The position numbers and the translations under genes were made by a program. Below are positions 17,218-26,490 of a stretch of 64,000 nucleotides of DNA, piece after piece (within the stretch, counting starts at the first letter, position 1; every line of letters starts with the position of its first letter). The stretch comes from Syntrophus sp. (in: bacteria) (GTDB taxonomy: Bacteria > Desulfobacterota > Syntrophorhabdia > Syntrophorhabdales > Syntrophorhabdaceae), in the NCBI GenBank assembly GCA_013824645.1, contig PNOF01000002.1, positions 1 through 64,000 of the forward strand, read 5' to 3'. The notes under the pieces are model-generated. The model saw nothing but the letters and a program-made list of their open reading frames with translations. It was not told where the DNA came from and did no database searches.

Positions 17218-17985
17218 ATGAATTTTGAAAACGAGGTTATGGAGAGAATTAATGAGCTTGAGGGTAATAATGAGTTAAAGAAATATGCTCATGATTTTAT
17301 AAAAGCATCTCTTGTTCCTCAATACTCATACAATTTTTCTTGGCTTGGTCGTCCAATCATACAGTATCCTCAAGATATTGTTGCAATGCAGGAAATTATC
17401 TGGCAAGTCCGTCCTGATCTTATTATTGAGACCGGGATAGCACACGGTGGATCGCTTATCATGAGCGCTTCCATGTTGGCATTGTTAGACTATTGTGATG
17501 CTGTGAAAGCTGACAAAGCGTTCGATCCTATTGGCAATAGAAGGCGAGTACTCGGCCTGGATATTGATATACGCGCACATAACCGGCAAGCGATTGAAGC
17601 CCACCCCATGGCGCATATGATCGATATGATTCAAGGATCCAGTATTGCACCGGAGATAATTGCTGAGGTTCGCAATCGCGCGAAGAACTATGAATGTATC
17701 CTGGTCTGCCTCGATTCAAACCATACTCATGCACATGTTCTGGCAGAACTGGAAGCATACGCTTTACTTGTTTCAGTCGGTAGCTATTGCTGTGTTTTTG
17801 ATACCATAATTGAAGATATCCCAAAAGAATTATCTATCAATCGTCCATGGGGACCTGGTGATAATCCAAAGACTGCGGTTTGGAGTTATCTTAAGAACCA
17901 TCCAGAATTTGAGATTGATAAGGATATTCAGAACAAGCTTTTAATAACAGTTGCGCCAGACGGATATTTGAAGAGGGTAAGCTGA
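17218..17985 (+). CDS. Cephalosporin hydroxylase (CmcI)-family methyltransferase-like protein
   Basis: The 255-aa protein has the CmcI/Rhamnosyl O-methyltransferase family pattern: SWLGRPIIQYPQDIVAMQEII, IIETGIAHGGSLIMSASML, a CLDSNHTHAHV block and a final PWGPGDNPKTAV. In polysaccharide loci these are usually SAM-dependent O-methyltransferases rather than hydroxylases. A methylated terminal sugar would fit the Wzt recognition domain. One base separates it from the previous gene. Confidence 0.8.
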   Translation: MNFENEVMERINELEGNNELKKYAHDFIKASLVPQYSYNFSWLGRPIIQYPQDIVAMQEIIWQVRPDLIIETGIAHGGSLIMSASMLALLDYCDAVKADKAFDPIGNRRRVLGLDIDIRAHNRQAIEAHPMAHMIDMIQGSSIAPEIIAEVRNRAKNYECILVCLDSNHTHAHVLAELEAYALLVSVGSYCCVFDTIIEDIPKELSINRPWGPGDNPKTAVWSYLKNHPEFEIDKDIQNKLLITVAPDGYLKRVS

Positions 17986-18008
17986 GCATCAATTATACTG
18001 AAAAGCTT

Positions 18009-18923
18009 TTGGTAAGTGTTGGGATACCTACATATAATCGTCCTGATGGATTGCGTAGAACACTTGAGTATATTACAAAGCAGACGTACACCAATTTAGA
18101 AATCATCATATCTGACAACGCATCAGTTACTCCCGAAACAAAACTGGTTGTAAATGAGTTTCTAACGAGTGATTCAAGAATTAAGTATTTTAGGCAGGAA
18201 GAAAATATTGGAGCGTTTCACAACTTTAAATTTCTATTCGATAAAGCAACTGGTGACTATTTCATGTGGGCAGCGGATGATGATGAATGGAGGCCAGAGT
18301 TTATAGAATCGTGTGTAGAGTTATTCGATAATGACACTTCGTTGGTTTGTCCTCAAATGGAATTGGTCTGGCGGCTCAGTAACAATAAAGATCCCATCAA
18401 GTTGCCTGATTTAAATAAATGTATTTCAACATATGAGAGAATTAGCTCTTTCTTAAAGTGTGCAGCGCCGAGCATGATATACGGCTTGCATAAACGAACA
18501 AGTCTTAACTCTTTGGTTGCCTTTAAGAGTACATTTGATTTTTATGACTGTGCGCTAATTGTACGTATTTTGTCTCAATCAAATGTTAAAATCTGTGACA
18601 AGAAATTGTATGCAGCAGGTATTGATGATAGTGAGTATAAAGTTAAACCTAATACCACTTCAGCTAAATCGAGATTAAAGTATTGCCCATTTATTTTATA
18701 TACATTAGAATCTATTAGCAATTCGGATATTACGATTAGGCAAAAAATTATTTTAATTTGTTTACTTTTACAATTTTCAAATAATAACTATATCTATCAT
18801 GAGTCAGGCTATAATCAAACCCCCATCTATAGAAAAATAGAGTTACATCTAATTATTATATTTAACAAAATGTTAAATATAATACACAAGATATTAATTC
18901 CTGGTGGTGCTAATGTTGGATAG
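18009..18923 (+). CDS. Glycosyltransferase family 2
   Basis: About 304 aa, GT-A fold. VSVGIPTYNRPDGLRR opens the domain and AADDDEW supplies the metal-binding DxD-like motif. Composition is clearly more AT-rich than rfbF-rfbC upstream, which suggests a different origin. The start is uncertain: a TTG at 18009 is used here but has no good ribosome binding site, and the frame is open further upstream into the 17218 gene, where only CTG/TTG-type codons are available. Confidence 0.82.
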   Translation: MVSVGIPTYNRPDGLRRTLEYITKQTYTNLEIIISDNASVTPETKLVVNEFLTSDSRIKYFRQEENIGAFHNFKFLFDKATGDYFMWAADDDEWRPEFIESCVELFDNDTSLVCPQMELVWRLSNNKDPIKLPDLNKCISTYERISSFLKCAAPSMIYGLHKRTSLNSLVAFKSTFDFYDCALIVRILSQSNVKICDKKLYAAGIDDSEYKVKPNTTSAKSRLKYCPFILYTLESISNSDITIRQKIILICLLLQFSNNNYIYHESGYNQTPIYRKIELHLIIIFNKMLNIIHKILIPGGANVG

Positions 18924-19605
18924 ATTGCTTAAATATGTTAGGCCTAACAGTGATGGCAAAACAAGTTATGCTCAGTCCGGTGAAGATTTAATTGCAGATT
19001 TTATTCTGACAAATTTAAGAATTAATAATCCAAATTATTTGGACATCGGCGCCCATCATCCTTCCTATCTGAGTAACACATATTTTTTCTATAAAAAAGG
19101 ATCAGTTGGGGTTTGTATTGAACCGGATCCCGAGCTTTATGCGGAAATAAGGAAAAAGCGTAAGAATGACTTATGCATAAATGCGGGCATTGGGGTCAAC
19201 GCTGCTTCTGAAGCAGATTTCTATTTAATGAGCACAAGAACCCTCAATACTTTTTCAAAAACAGAGGCTGAGCGGTATCAGAGTTATGGAAGACAAACAA
19301 TTGAAAAAGTAGTCAAAATACCATTGATGATGATAAATGACATTCTGGATAATTTCATAGATAAAAAATTGAATTTTGTCTCTCTTGATGTTGAAGGTTT
19401 GGATTATGAGATTATTAAAGCTTTTGATTTTGATAAGCAACGTCCGGAAGTTTTTTGTATAGAAACAATAACGTATACAGAAGATAATTCTGAGGAAAAA
19501 GAATATCCGATAATCGAATATATGCTTGAAAACAGTTATATGGTTTACGCAGATACATATATCAACACTATTTTTGTAGACAAACAAAAATGGAAAAACA
19601 GATAA
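18913..19605 (+). CDS. FkbM family methyltransferase
   Basis: About 230 aa from the ATG at 18913; a GTG at 18904 is the alternative. Pattern: SQSGEDLIADFIL-like opening (AQSGEDLIADF), YLDIGAHHPSYLSNTYFFY, CIEPDPELY and FVSLDVEGLDYEIIK, all typical of FkbM O-methyltransferases. Overlaps the end of the preceding glycosyltransferase. Strongly AT-rich codon use shared with that gene, so the pair probably arrived together. Confidence 0.85.
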   Translation: MLDRLLKYVRPNSDGKTSYAQSGEDLIADFILTNLRINNPNYLDIGAHHPSYLSNTYFFYKKGSVGVCIEPDPELYAEIRKKRKNDLCINAGIGVNAASEADFYLMSTRTLNTFSKTEAERYQSYGRQTIEKVVKIPLMMINDILDNFIDKKLNFVSLDVEGLDYEIIKAFDFDKQRPEVFCIETITYTEDNSEEKEYPIIEYMLENSYMVYADTYINTIFVDKQKWKNR

Positions 19606-19614
19606 AACAACTAC

Positions 19615-20349
19615 ATGCAAATCTTAAATAAATTGCTCAATAAATTACGTGCTCCCGATGAAGTGGTTAATTTTAATGCCAGAACTAGAAATGCCTGGGT
19701 TGCTGATAAAGCGAGTAAGCTAAAACAAGGTGTCAAGGTTTTAGATGCTGGTGCCGGTGAATGTCAATACGCACCTCTTTTTCGACACTGTGATTATAAA
19801 ACGCAAGATTTTTCTCAATATGCTGGTACACCTTCGGGTATATTAACCGAAGGGTGGAAATATGGAAAAATTGATTATGTGTGTGATATTTTGAGTATTC
19901 CTGTGCCGGACGAATCTTTTGATGTGGTGTTATGCACAGAGGTCTTGGAACATGTACCCAGACCGATTGAGACGATAAAGGAACTATCAAGAGTACTGGC
20001 AGGAGGTGGCACCCTGCTTTTGACAGCGCCACTTTCAAGCGCAATCCATCAGCAACCTTATCATTATTATGGTGGCTACTCTCCATTTTTTTATAAGAAA
20101 TTCCTGCCTGAATTTGGATTAGATATCACAGAGATTAAACCTATTGGCGGGCTTATGAAGCATGTTGCTCAGGAACTTTCAAGAGTTGGTCGAGTACTTG
20201 AGGAGCGTGCACCAATAAAACTCTCTCTTTTTTTGAGGTATGCGTTGATGTGCAGGATACCGAAATATTTAGCAAAAATAGATGATGAAATTTTTGTTGA
20301 AGAATTTACTGTGGGATATATGATTGAAGCAAAAAAAAGATCAAAATAG
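19615..20349 (+). CDS. Class I SAM-dependent methyltransferase
   Basis: The 244-aa methyltransferase-11 type protein has motif I VLDAGAGECQYAPLF (about residues 42-56), the acidic YVCDILSIPVPDESFDVVLC segment split over motifs II-III, and TEVLEHVPRP. Substrate not predictable; likely a sugar O-methylation in the glycan. Nine bases after the FkbM gene. Confidence 0.82.
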   Translation: MQILNKLLNKLRAPDEVVNFNARTRNAWVADKASKLKQGVKVLDAGAGECQYAPLFRHCDYKTQDFSQYAGTPSGILTEGWKYGKIDYVCDILSIPVPDESFDVVLCTEVLEHVPRPIETIKELSRVLAGGGTLLLTAPLSSAIHQQPYHYYGGYSPFFYKKFLPEFGLDITEIKPIGGLMKHVAQELSRVGRVLEERAPIKLSLFLRYALMCRIPKYLAKIDDEIFVEEFTVGYMIEAKKRSK

Positions 20350-20358
20350 TCCTTTGGC

Positions 20359-21414
20359 ATGAAGACATCATACCAAGATGAATCAGTATTGTTTCATGAA
20401 ATACTTATTAGTATAGTTCTTCCCGTCTATAATGGAGCTAAGTATTTGCGTGATGCAATTGATAGTATGCTTGCTCAATCTTACGCGAACTTTGAGCTTA
20501 TTATCATCGATGATGGTTCTACGGACGACTCTATTAATATTGTTTCGGCCTTCACTGGTCCACGCATTCGCTTATACTCACAGACTAATCAGGGGCTTGC
20601 AGCTACCCTCAACAAGGGAATTGCTCTCGCAAAGGGCGAATATATTGCACGACAGGACCAGGATGACGTGTCATTGCCCGATCGTCTTTCGAAGCAAGTA
20701 GCCTTTTTAGAAGCCAATCCCGATTATGGTATGGTGGGGACGTGGGCGTCAATTTGGGAGGAAACCAAACCGACAGAACGCTTTCACAAACACCCTGCGG
20801 ATAATCTTTCTCTGAAATTTGATCTCCTGTTCGATAATGCCTTTGTCCACAGTTCGTTGATGATAAGAAAAACAGTTTTCGATGAGGTGGGGGTATATTG
20901 CACCGATCCGAATCGACAACCTCCCGAAGATTATGAACTATGGTCGCGAGTAGCTAGGAAATTTCGGATTGCCAACATTCCGGAGGTCCTGCATGTATAT
21001 CGAGAGATGCCCCAGAGCATGTCGCGCACCGGGAGTAACCCGTTTCTCCAGAACCTGCTGAAAATCAATGTGGAGAATCTTGCGTGGGCCACGGAGGGCC
21101 GTTATTCGAACCAATCATTACAAGACCTCGCCGCTCTTATTCACGGAGCGTATCAGTATTTTTCTAGAGAAACATCTTGGAGAGAGCTTGTTTCAATAGT
21201 CCGTGAGGCTGCACGTGTTTTGTGCGATTACGAAAGCGCTCGGTACGATACTATTCAGGACAAAGTCCGCTTTCGCATTAATAGCTTGAGATATCACTAT
21301 AATCAGGCTATGTACTTTGGATTTTTGGGAGATTCTGGAAGGCGTGCTTTGATGAGTATTTTCCGAGTTGGCAAGACACTGTTTCAAAAAACATGGGGAA
21401 CAGGCCTAAAATAA
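20359..21414 (+). CDS. Glycosyltransferase family 2
   Basis: The 351-aa GT-A enzyme has ISIVLPVYNGAKYLRDAIDS at the start, DDGSTDDS, and RQDQDDVSLPDR carrying the DxD-type site. A C-terminal 110-residue helical tail has no recognised domain. Composition is GC-richer than the 18-20.3 kb block. Its TAA overlaps the ATG of the next gene. Confidence 0.88.
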   Translation: MKTSYQDESVLFHEILISIVLPVYNGAKYLRDAIDSMLAQSYANFELIIIDDGSTDDSINIVSAFTGPRIRLYSQTNQGLAATLNKGIALAKGEYIARQDQDDVSLPDRLSKQVAFLEANPDYGMVGTWASIWEETKPTERFHKHPADNLSLKFDLLFDNAFVHSSLMIRKTVFDEVGVYCTDPNRQPPEDYELWSRVARKFRIANIPEVLHVYREMPQSMSRTGSNPFLQNLLKINVENLAWATEGRYSNQSLQDLAALIHGAYQYFSRETSWRELVSIVREAARVLCDYESARYDTIQDKVRFRINSLRYHYNQAMYFGFLGDSGRRALMSIFRVGKTLFQKTWGTGLK

Positions 21415-22355
21415 TGAAATGTTGCTGTGTAATTGGGGGAACAGGGTTTATCGGTTCATTTGTTGTAAACATTCTTCTCAGAGAAGGCAGAAAAGTTATC
21501 GTAGTGGGAAGGAACGAACTTCCTACGCGGCAGCTTCCGGATAACGTTCAGTATATTCCTGGTGATTTTGGAGATAAATACTTTCTACAAGGTATTCTAC
21601 GGGGCGTTGACGAGATTATTGACCTTGCATACGCCACCGTTCCAAAAACGAGCTATGAGAATCCGGTTAACGACATTCTCGCGAATCTGCCGAATGCTGT
21701 GAACTTACTCGAAGTGGCAAGCAAATTTACCCTTGAAAAAGTGGTCTTGGTTTCTTCGGGTGGTGTTATCTATGGACCTACCGACAAGGTGCCAATCAAT
21801 GAGGAACATGCGACAAATCCTATTTCACCATATGGCATTACAAAACTTGCTGTTGAAAAGTACGCGCAAATGTTTCATAAGACACATGATTTACCTGTGG
21901 TATGCGTAAGACCTGGGAATGCCTACGGAGAAACACAGAAACCCTTTGTTGGCCAGGGTTTTGTCGCAACCGCAATAGCATCTATTCTTGCGGGAAAGGA
22001 ACTGAAACTTTATGGAAAATCAGGAACAGTCCGCGATTATATCTATGTTAATGATATTGCCCGCGGGATTGTCGCCGCGCTGATACATGGACGCCCAGGT
22101 GATGCATATAATATCGGGAGTGGAGAAGGGAAAAGTAACAAGGATATTCTCGAAGCCCTCCAGCCCCTTGCAAGAGCAGAAGGACTGGAAATAAAGCTGA
22201 ATACACTCCCACTTCGTAAATATGATGTTCCGATAAACGTGCTTGATAGCTCAAAACTTCACCATTGTGCGGGCTGGAAAACACAGGTTTCTTTTAACGA
22301 AGGCATTAGAAAGACTTGGGATTGGTTCAATAGCAAGCAGAAAAAATCTACCTGA
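21414..22355 (+). CDS. NAD-dependent epimerase/dehydratase (GalE-like SDR)
   Basis: About 313 aa from the ATG overlapping the upstream stop; an in-frame start 21 bases earlier is possible. Rossmann motif GGTGFIGSFVV, SSGGVIYG, and YGITKLAVEKY with the Tyr-Lys catalytic pair. Likely a UDP-sugar 4-epimerase supplying one glycosyltransferase of the locus. Substrate is inferred only. Confidence 0.85.
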   Translation: MKCCCVIGGTGFIGSFVVNILLREGRKVIVVGRNELPTRQLPDNVQYIPGDFGDKYFLQGILRGVDEIIDLAYATVPKTSYENPVNDILANLPNAVNLLEVASKFTLEKVVLVSSGGVIYGPTDKVPINEEHATNPISPYGITKLAVEKYAQMFHKTHDLPVVCVRPGNAYGETQKPFVGQGFVATAIASILAGKELKLYGKSGTVRDYIYVNDIARGIVAALIHGRPGDAYNIGSGEGKSNKDILEALQPLARAEGLEIKLNTLPLRKYDVPINVLDSSKLHHCAGWKTQVSFNEGIRKTWDWFNSKQKKST

Positions 22356-22390
22356 AATAAATAAATCGCTGGTGAAGGGGATGGAAAGGT

Positions 22391-23101
22391 ATGAAAAGCA
22401 TACTTGATTTTCTTAAAAATAAAATGAAAAGTGTAAGTTTTTCGCGTCAAGACGCGGTTGTTAATCCTTTATGCTGTGAGTTTGAAGTTAACAATTGGGT
22501 AATATCTGATTTCATTATACATAAACTGGTGCCTATTGTGGGAGTACATCCTTATCCAATCAATGAGCAGTGTCTTATGGTAGCATCTGTCTGTACTCTA
22601 AAGCCCACTCATGTATTTGAATGGGGAACAAATCTTGGAAAATCTGCAAGGATATTTTATGAGGTTGCCCATAGATTTGGCATTGAAACTCAAATATTTT
22701 CTATCGATTTGCCTGACGATATTGAACATGTCGAGCATCCTAAGGAAAAACGAGGTATCTTTGTAAAAAATCTGCAAGGAGTAAATTTGCTCTTGGGGGA
22801 TGGGTTAGAAAGCTCACTGAAAGAATATAATACTATAAAACAGCACAACAAATGCACGCCGCTATTTTTTATTGATGGTGATCATAGTTATCAATCTGTT
22901 AAGCGTGAACTTTTAGGAATAACTAGCACTGTGCCTGAAGCCAGCATCCTTTTGCATGACACATTCTTTCAATCGCCTGAGTCCGGCTATAATATCGGCC
23001 CATATCAAGCGATTAAGGATGTTGTGACAGATGCACATAATTATAAAATCATTCGCCAGGATTTAGGTTTGCCGGGAATGACTTTTCTTTATAAAAAATG
23101 A
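22391..23101 (+). CDS. Class I methyltransferase (Methyltransf_24/CmcI-like)
   Basis: The 236-aa protein has FEWGTNLGKSARIFYE as the SAM-binding loop, FFIDGDHSYQSVKREL and LLHDTFFQSPESG, the order seen in methyltransferase-24/CmcI-like enzymes. No transmembrane segments. A further candidate for decorating the glycan. ATG follows 'ggaaaggt'. Confidence 0.75.
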   Translation: MKSILDFLKNKMKSVSFSRQDAVVNPLCCEFEVNNWVISDFIIHKLVPIVGVHPYPINEQCLMVASVCTLKPTHVFEWGTNLGKSARIFYEVAHRFGIETQIFSIDLPDDIEHVEHPKEKRGIFVKNLQGVNLLLGDGLESSLKEYNTIKQHNKCTPLFFIDGDHSYQSVKRELLGITSTVPEASILLHDTFFQSPESGYNIGPYQAIKDVVTDAHNYKIIRQDLGLPGMTFLYKK

Positions 23102-23123
23102 CATTAAAGAGCTTTGATGGACT

Positions 23124-24011
23124 ATGATTATTGTAAAACTTACAGGTGGTATTGGCAATCAGATGTTCCAATACGCTGCCGCTCGAAGAGTTTCTTATGT
23201 CAATAATACCCAACTGCAGTTAGATCTTAATTGGTTTAATGAGACAGGGTTATGGACAAACAGAAAGTATGAACTTGAAGCATTTAATGTTGTCGATGAA
23301 ATAGCAACTCCTTCCGATATTCTCGCACTCAAAACGAGGAAACAAAACCCGCTCTCAAGGCGCCTGCCTAACTTTCTTAAAAAAATAGTTTTCCATACTA
23401 ATCAGACCCATATTATTGAAAAATATTTTAGTTTTGATCCGGCTATTCTGAATGTAAAAGATAATGTTTATCTCGATGGCTACTGGCAAAGCGAAAAGTA
23501 TTTTATTGATATTGAACAGATGATAAGAAAGGAATTTGCTTTCAAGATTGATCCGACGGAAAAAAATCGGGAGGCATCAAATGCAATTGCTTCCTCAGAA
23601 TCTGTTGCTGTTCATATAAGACGAGGTGATTACGTAACGCTTGCGCAAGCGAACGCATTTCACGGACTGTGTCCACCGGAGTATTATCAGTCGGCAGCTG
23701 CTAAAATAGCAAAACAAATTAATAAACCCGTTTTCTTTGTCTTTTCTGATGATATTGAATGGGTGAAAGATAATCTGAAATTTGATCATGAAACAATATT
23801 TATTGACCACAACAATCCTGATCAGGGGTATGAGGATTTAAGATTAATGAGTTTGTGCAAACATCACATTATAGCAAACAGCTCATTCAGCTGGTGGGGA
23901 GCTTGGTTAAATCCGTCGCCGCATAAAATAGTTATTGCTCCACGGATATGGTTTCAAAAAGCGTCTCAGGATACACGTGATCTTATTCCTCCCACATGGA
24001 TAAGGCTATAA
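23124..24011 (+). CDS. Alpha-1,2-fucosyltransferase-type glycosyltransferase (GT11)
   Basis: The 295-aa protein opens with LTGGIGNQMFQYAAARR, then has the GDP-sugar-binding VHIRRGDYV (about residues 154-162), DDIEWVK and the final IIANSSFSWWGAWLN block. These are the hallmark motifs of GT11. It would transfer L-fucose (or another GDP-6-deoxysugar) to galactose. No intact gmd/fcl pair for GDP-fucose is in the window, though a gmd-like start survives at 30343. Confidence 0.92.
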   Translation: MIIVKLTGGIGNQMFQYAAARRVSYVNNTQLQLDLNWFNETGLWTNRKYELEAFNVVDEIATPSDILALKTRKQNPLSRRLPNFLKKIVFHTNQTHIIEKYFSFDPAILNVKDNVYLDGYWQSEKYFIDIEQMIRKEFAFKIDPTEKNREASNAIASSESVAVHIRRGDYVTLAQANAFHGLCPPEYYQSAAAKIAKQINKPVFFVFSDDIEWVKDNLKFDHETIFIDHNNPDQGYEDLRLMSLCKHHIIANSSFSWWGAWLNPSPHKIVIAPRIWFQKASQDTRDLIPPTWIRL

Positions 24012-24053
24012 ATTACGGTTCAATCAACAATCAAAACAATTGAGAAATCATAA

Positions 24054-25421
24054 ATGCGTTTGCTAATCTGTTGTGAATTTTATGCTCCAAGCACCGGCGG
24101 TGTCCAGGAAGTAATGCGCCAGATTGCGGAACGTATGGTACTGCGTGGCCATGAAGTAACTGTGGCTACAACGCAACTGGTGAACCGCACATTCACGGAA
24201 CTGAATGGTGTTCATATTGAGGGATTTCTTGTAGTCGGCAACGGCGCAAGAGGAATGAAGGGGGAGATTAAACGCTATCAAGACTTTGTTGTCAACGCTG
24301 AAGTTGACGCAGTTTTCGTAAAGGCGGCACAACAGTGGACTTTTGATGCATTGTGGCCGGTACTTGATCGGATAAAAGCTCGCAAAGTGTTTATCCCGTG
24401 CGGGTTTTCGGGTTTATACCAACCTGCTTATGCCGCTTATTTTAAGCAGTTGCCTGATATCCTGAGGTTATTTGATCACCTTATTTTTTATGCAAGTCAA
24501 TATCGCGATATTGACTTTGTGCGTAATCATGGTATGCACCATTTCACGGTAATCCCGAACGGGGCAAGTGAAACGGAGTTTGAAGCACCTGGCGATCCGT
24601 TCTTTAGACGGCGCTACAATATTCCCGAAGAGAGTTTTCTTTTTCTGACTGTTGGAAGTTTAACCGGGATGAAGGGTCATCTCGAATTAGCAGAGGCATT
24701 TTCTAAGCTGGATACAGGAAACCGTCCCGCGGTATTGCTCTTAAATGGTAACCATCCTGCTCCTCCACAGATTACCGCTGGCAGTGAGTATTACGCTATC
24801 GACAAAGAAAGAAAAAAACAACAAAAACAATTGAGAAGATTTATTGATTTTGTGTCTCGAGTAAGAGAAGTTTATTTGATAAAAGGATGGTCGCGTTTGA
24901 TAGAGCTTGCTGTCAGTTTTATAGAACGAAAACTGACTCTATTTCCAGTGAAGTACATACCGCTCAAACTTGCAAACCCTTTACAATACTGGATCAAGAA
25001 AGCAAATAAACAATTTCCGTTAAAACAAACATTGTTGCTAGATCTGCCAAGAGATGAACTTGTTCAGGCATTCAAGAATGCAGATCTTTTTGTGTTTGCG
25101 TCGAATATCGAATACTCGCCGCTTGTTCTATTTGAAGCGGCTGCTGCCGGGACGCCGTTTCTCAGTGTTCCTGTTGGAAATGCCGAAGAAATAGCAGAAT
25201 GGACCGGGTGTGGTATCATTTGTCCGGGAAATATTGATTCAAAAGGATACACGCGTGTATCACCGAAGGTTTTAGCTGCACACATGAAAGATGCAATGAA
25301 TTCTCCTCATTTACTTAAAGAACTTGGTCAAAGAGGATACAACCGTTGGAAAGAGAAATATTCCTGGTCAAAAATTGTTGTTGATTATGAGAAAATATTT
25401 GCAGGAATTCCTGTCGAATAG
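24054..25421 (+). CDS. Glycosyltransferase family 4 with central insertion
   Basis: The 455-aa GT-B enzyme has an N-terminal CEFYAPSTGGVQEVMRQIAERM, TVGSLTGMKGH, and a C-terminal FVFASNIEYSPLVLFEAAAAGTPF with the conserved glutamates of GT4. Between about residues 245 and 335 lies a lysine-rich helical insertion (KERKKQQKQLRRF...) not usual in GT4 and longer than the normal ~370-380 aa core. It might bind membrane or a partner. Confidence 0.88.
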   Translation: MRLLICCEFYAPSTGGVQEVMRQIAERMVLRGHEVTVATTQLVNRTFTELNGVHIEGFLVVGNGARGMKGEIKRYQDFVVNAEVDAVFVKAAQQWTFDALWPVLDRIKARKVFIPCGFSGLYQPAYAAYFKQLPDILRLFDHLIFYASQYRDIDFVRNHGMHHFTVIPNGASETEFEAPGDPFFRRRYNIPEESFLFLTVGSLTGMKGHLELAEAFSKLDTGNRPAVLLLNGNHPAPPQITAGSEYYAIDKERKKQQKQLRRFIDFVSRVREVYLIKGWSRLIELAVSFIERKLTLFPVKYIPLKLANPLQYWIKKANKQFPLKQTLLLDLPRDELVQAFKNADLFVFASNIEYSPLVLFEAAAAGTPFLSVPVGNAEEIAEWTGCGIICPGNIDSKGYTRVSPKVLAAHMKDAMNSPHLLKELGQRGYNRWKEKYSWSKIVVDYEKIFAGIPVE

Positions 25422-25423
25422 TT

Positions 25424-25507
25424 TTGTGCAACAATATCTATGAAGAAGTGAAAGAAGCGATGGCAGTCAAGCCGTTTAAGCAATGTGTACATAAGTTGGA
25501 AGATTGA
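25424..25507 (+). other. Possible short coding remnant
   Basis: A 27-codon frame from TTG ends in FKQCVHKLED and looks more coding-like than the flanking bases, with amphipathic, lysine/glutamate-rich content. It has no ribosome binding site. It may be the tail of a lost gene between two glycosyltransferases. I cannot name the family. Confidence 0.2.
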
Positions 25508-25532
25508 GTACTTTTTAATATTCTGAAAACAA

Positions 25533-26414
25533 ATGATTTCTCCTCTGATATCTGTTATCCTGCCAGTTTACAACGGTGCAGAAACGCTTGCATGCGCGCT
25601 AAGTTCTGTTCTTGAGCAAACATTTGAAAACTATGAGATTTTGCTCTTAGATGATGGATCGACCGACAATTCCTTACAAGTCGCATCGATGTTTTCCGAC
25701 CCTCGCCTCCGGGTCTTCAATGACGGAACAAATCATGGGCTTGCCTATCGCCTTAATCAGGGTATTGACCTTGCCCGTGGTCCCTATATTGCCCGAATGG
25801 ATCAGGATGATGTTTGTTTCCCCGAGAGGTTTGCAAAGCAAATCAAGTTTCTCGAAGTACACCCAGAGATAGACCTACTTGGCTGTCGCGCTATGGTGTT
25901 TCGAAATCAGCATGATATACTAGGACTTATACCCTTTCGCGGCACACATGAAGAAATTTGTGCCGATCCATGGCGTGGTCTCTACTTGGCTCATCCGAGT
26001 TGGATGGGGCGCACCGAATGGTTTCGCCGTCATCGCTACCGTATTCCTGAAGCCATTCATGCTGATGATCAGGAGCTTCTGCTTCGTACCTATCCGGAGA
26101 GTCGGTTCGCGTGCCTTGAGGAAGTATTACTTGCATACCGTAAGGAACATTTTCGCTTGAGTAAGATCTGGCGTGCACGACTGGCGCTTTTGAAAGTTCA
26201 GCTCTCACATTTTGCCCGTCGCCGACAGTGGTCAAATGCTTTATTGTCTGTTGTTTCAGCCTTCCTTAAAGTCGTAGTTGATTTTGCTGTTATTGTGATG
26301 GGAGATAAAAGACTGTTTTTCGGACAGATTGCCGAACCCGTCCCCACGTCACTTTTAGAGAGGTTCCATAAGCTTGGTTGTGAAAGCAGATTTCGGGATG
26401 AAACAAGAGGATAG
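25533..26414 (+). CDS. Glycosyltransferase family 2
   Basis: The 293-aa GT-A enzyme has ISVILPVYNGAETLACALSS, DDGSTDNS and RMDQDDVCFPER with the metal-binding aspartates, then a basic C-terminal tail with one hydrophobic helix (SVVSAFLKVVVDFAVIVM) that may anchor it to the inner membrane. Distinct from, but similar in opening to, the family 2 enzyme at 20359. Confidence 0.87.
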   Translation: MISPLISVILPVYNGAETLACALSSVLEQTFENYEILLLDDGSTDNSLQVASMFSDPRLRVFNDGTNHGLAYRLNQGIDLARGPYIARMDQDDVCFPERFAKQIKFLEVHPEIDLLGCRAMVFRNQHDILGLIPFRGTHEEICADPWRGLYLAHPSWMGRTEWFRRHRYRIPEAIHADDQELLLRTYPESRFACLEEVLLAYRKEHFRLSKIWRARLALLKVQLSHFARRRQWSNALLSVVSAFLKVVVDFAVIVMGDKRLFFGQIAEPVPTSLLERFHKLGCESRFRDETRG

Positions 26415-26490
26415 ATTTTATTGGGGATTAAGCTGATTTGGAAAGGAGACCCCTTCAGGACGAATGTTTCTGGATGTTTGGTTATAATAA

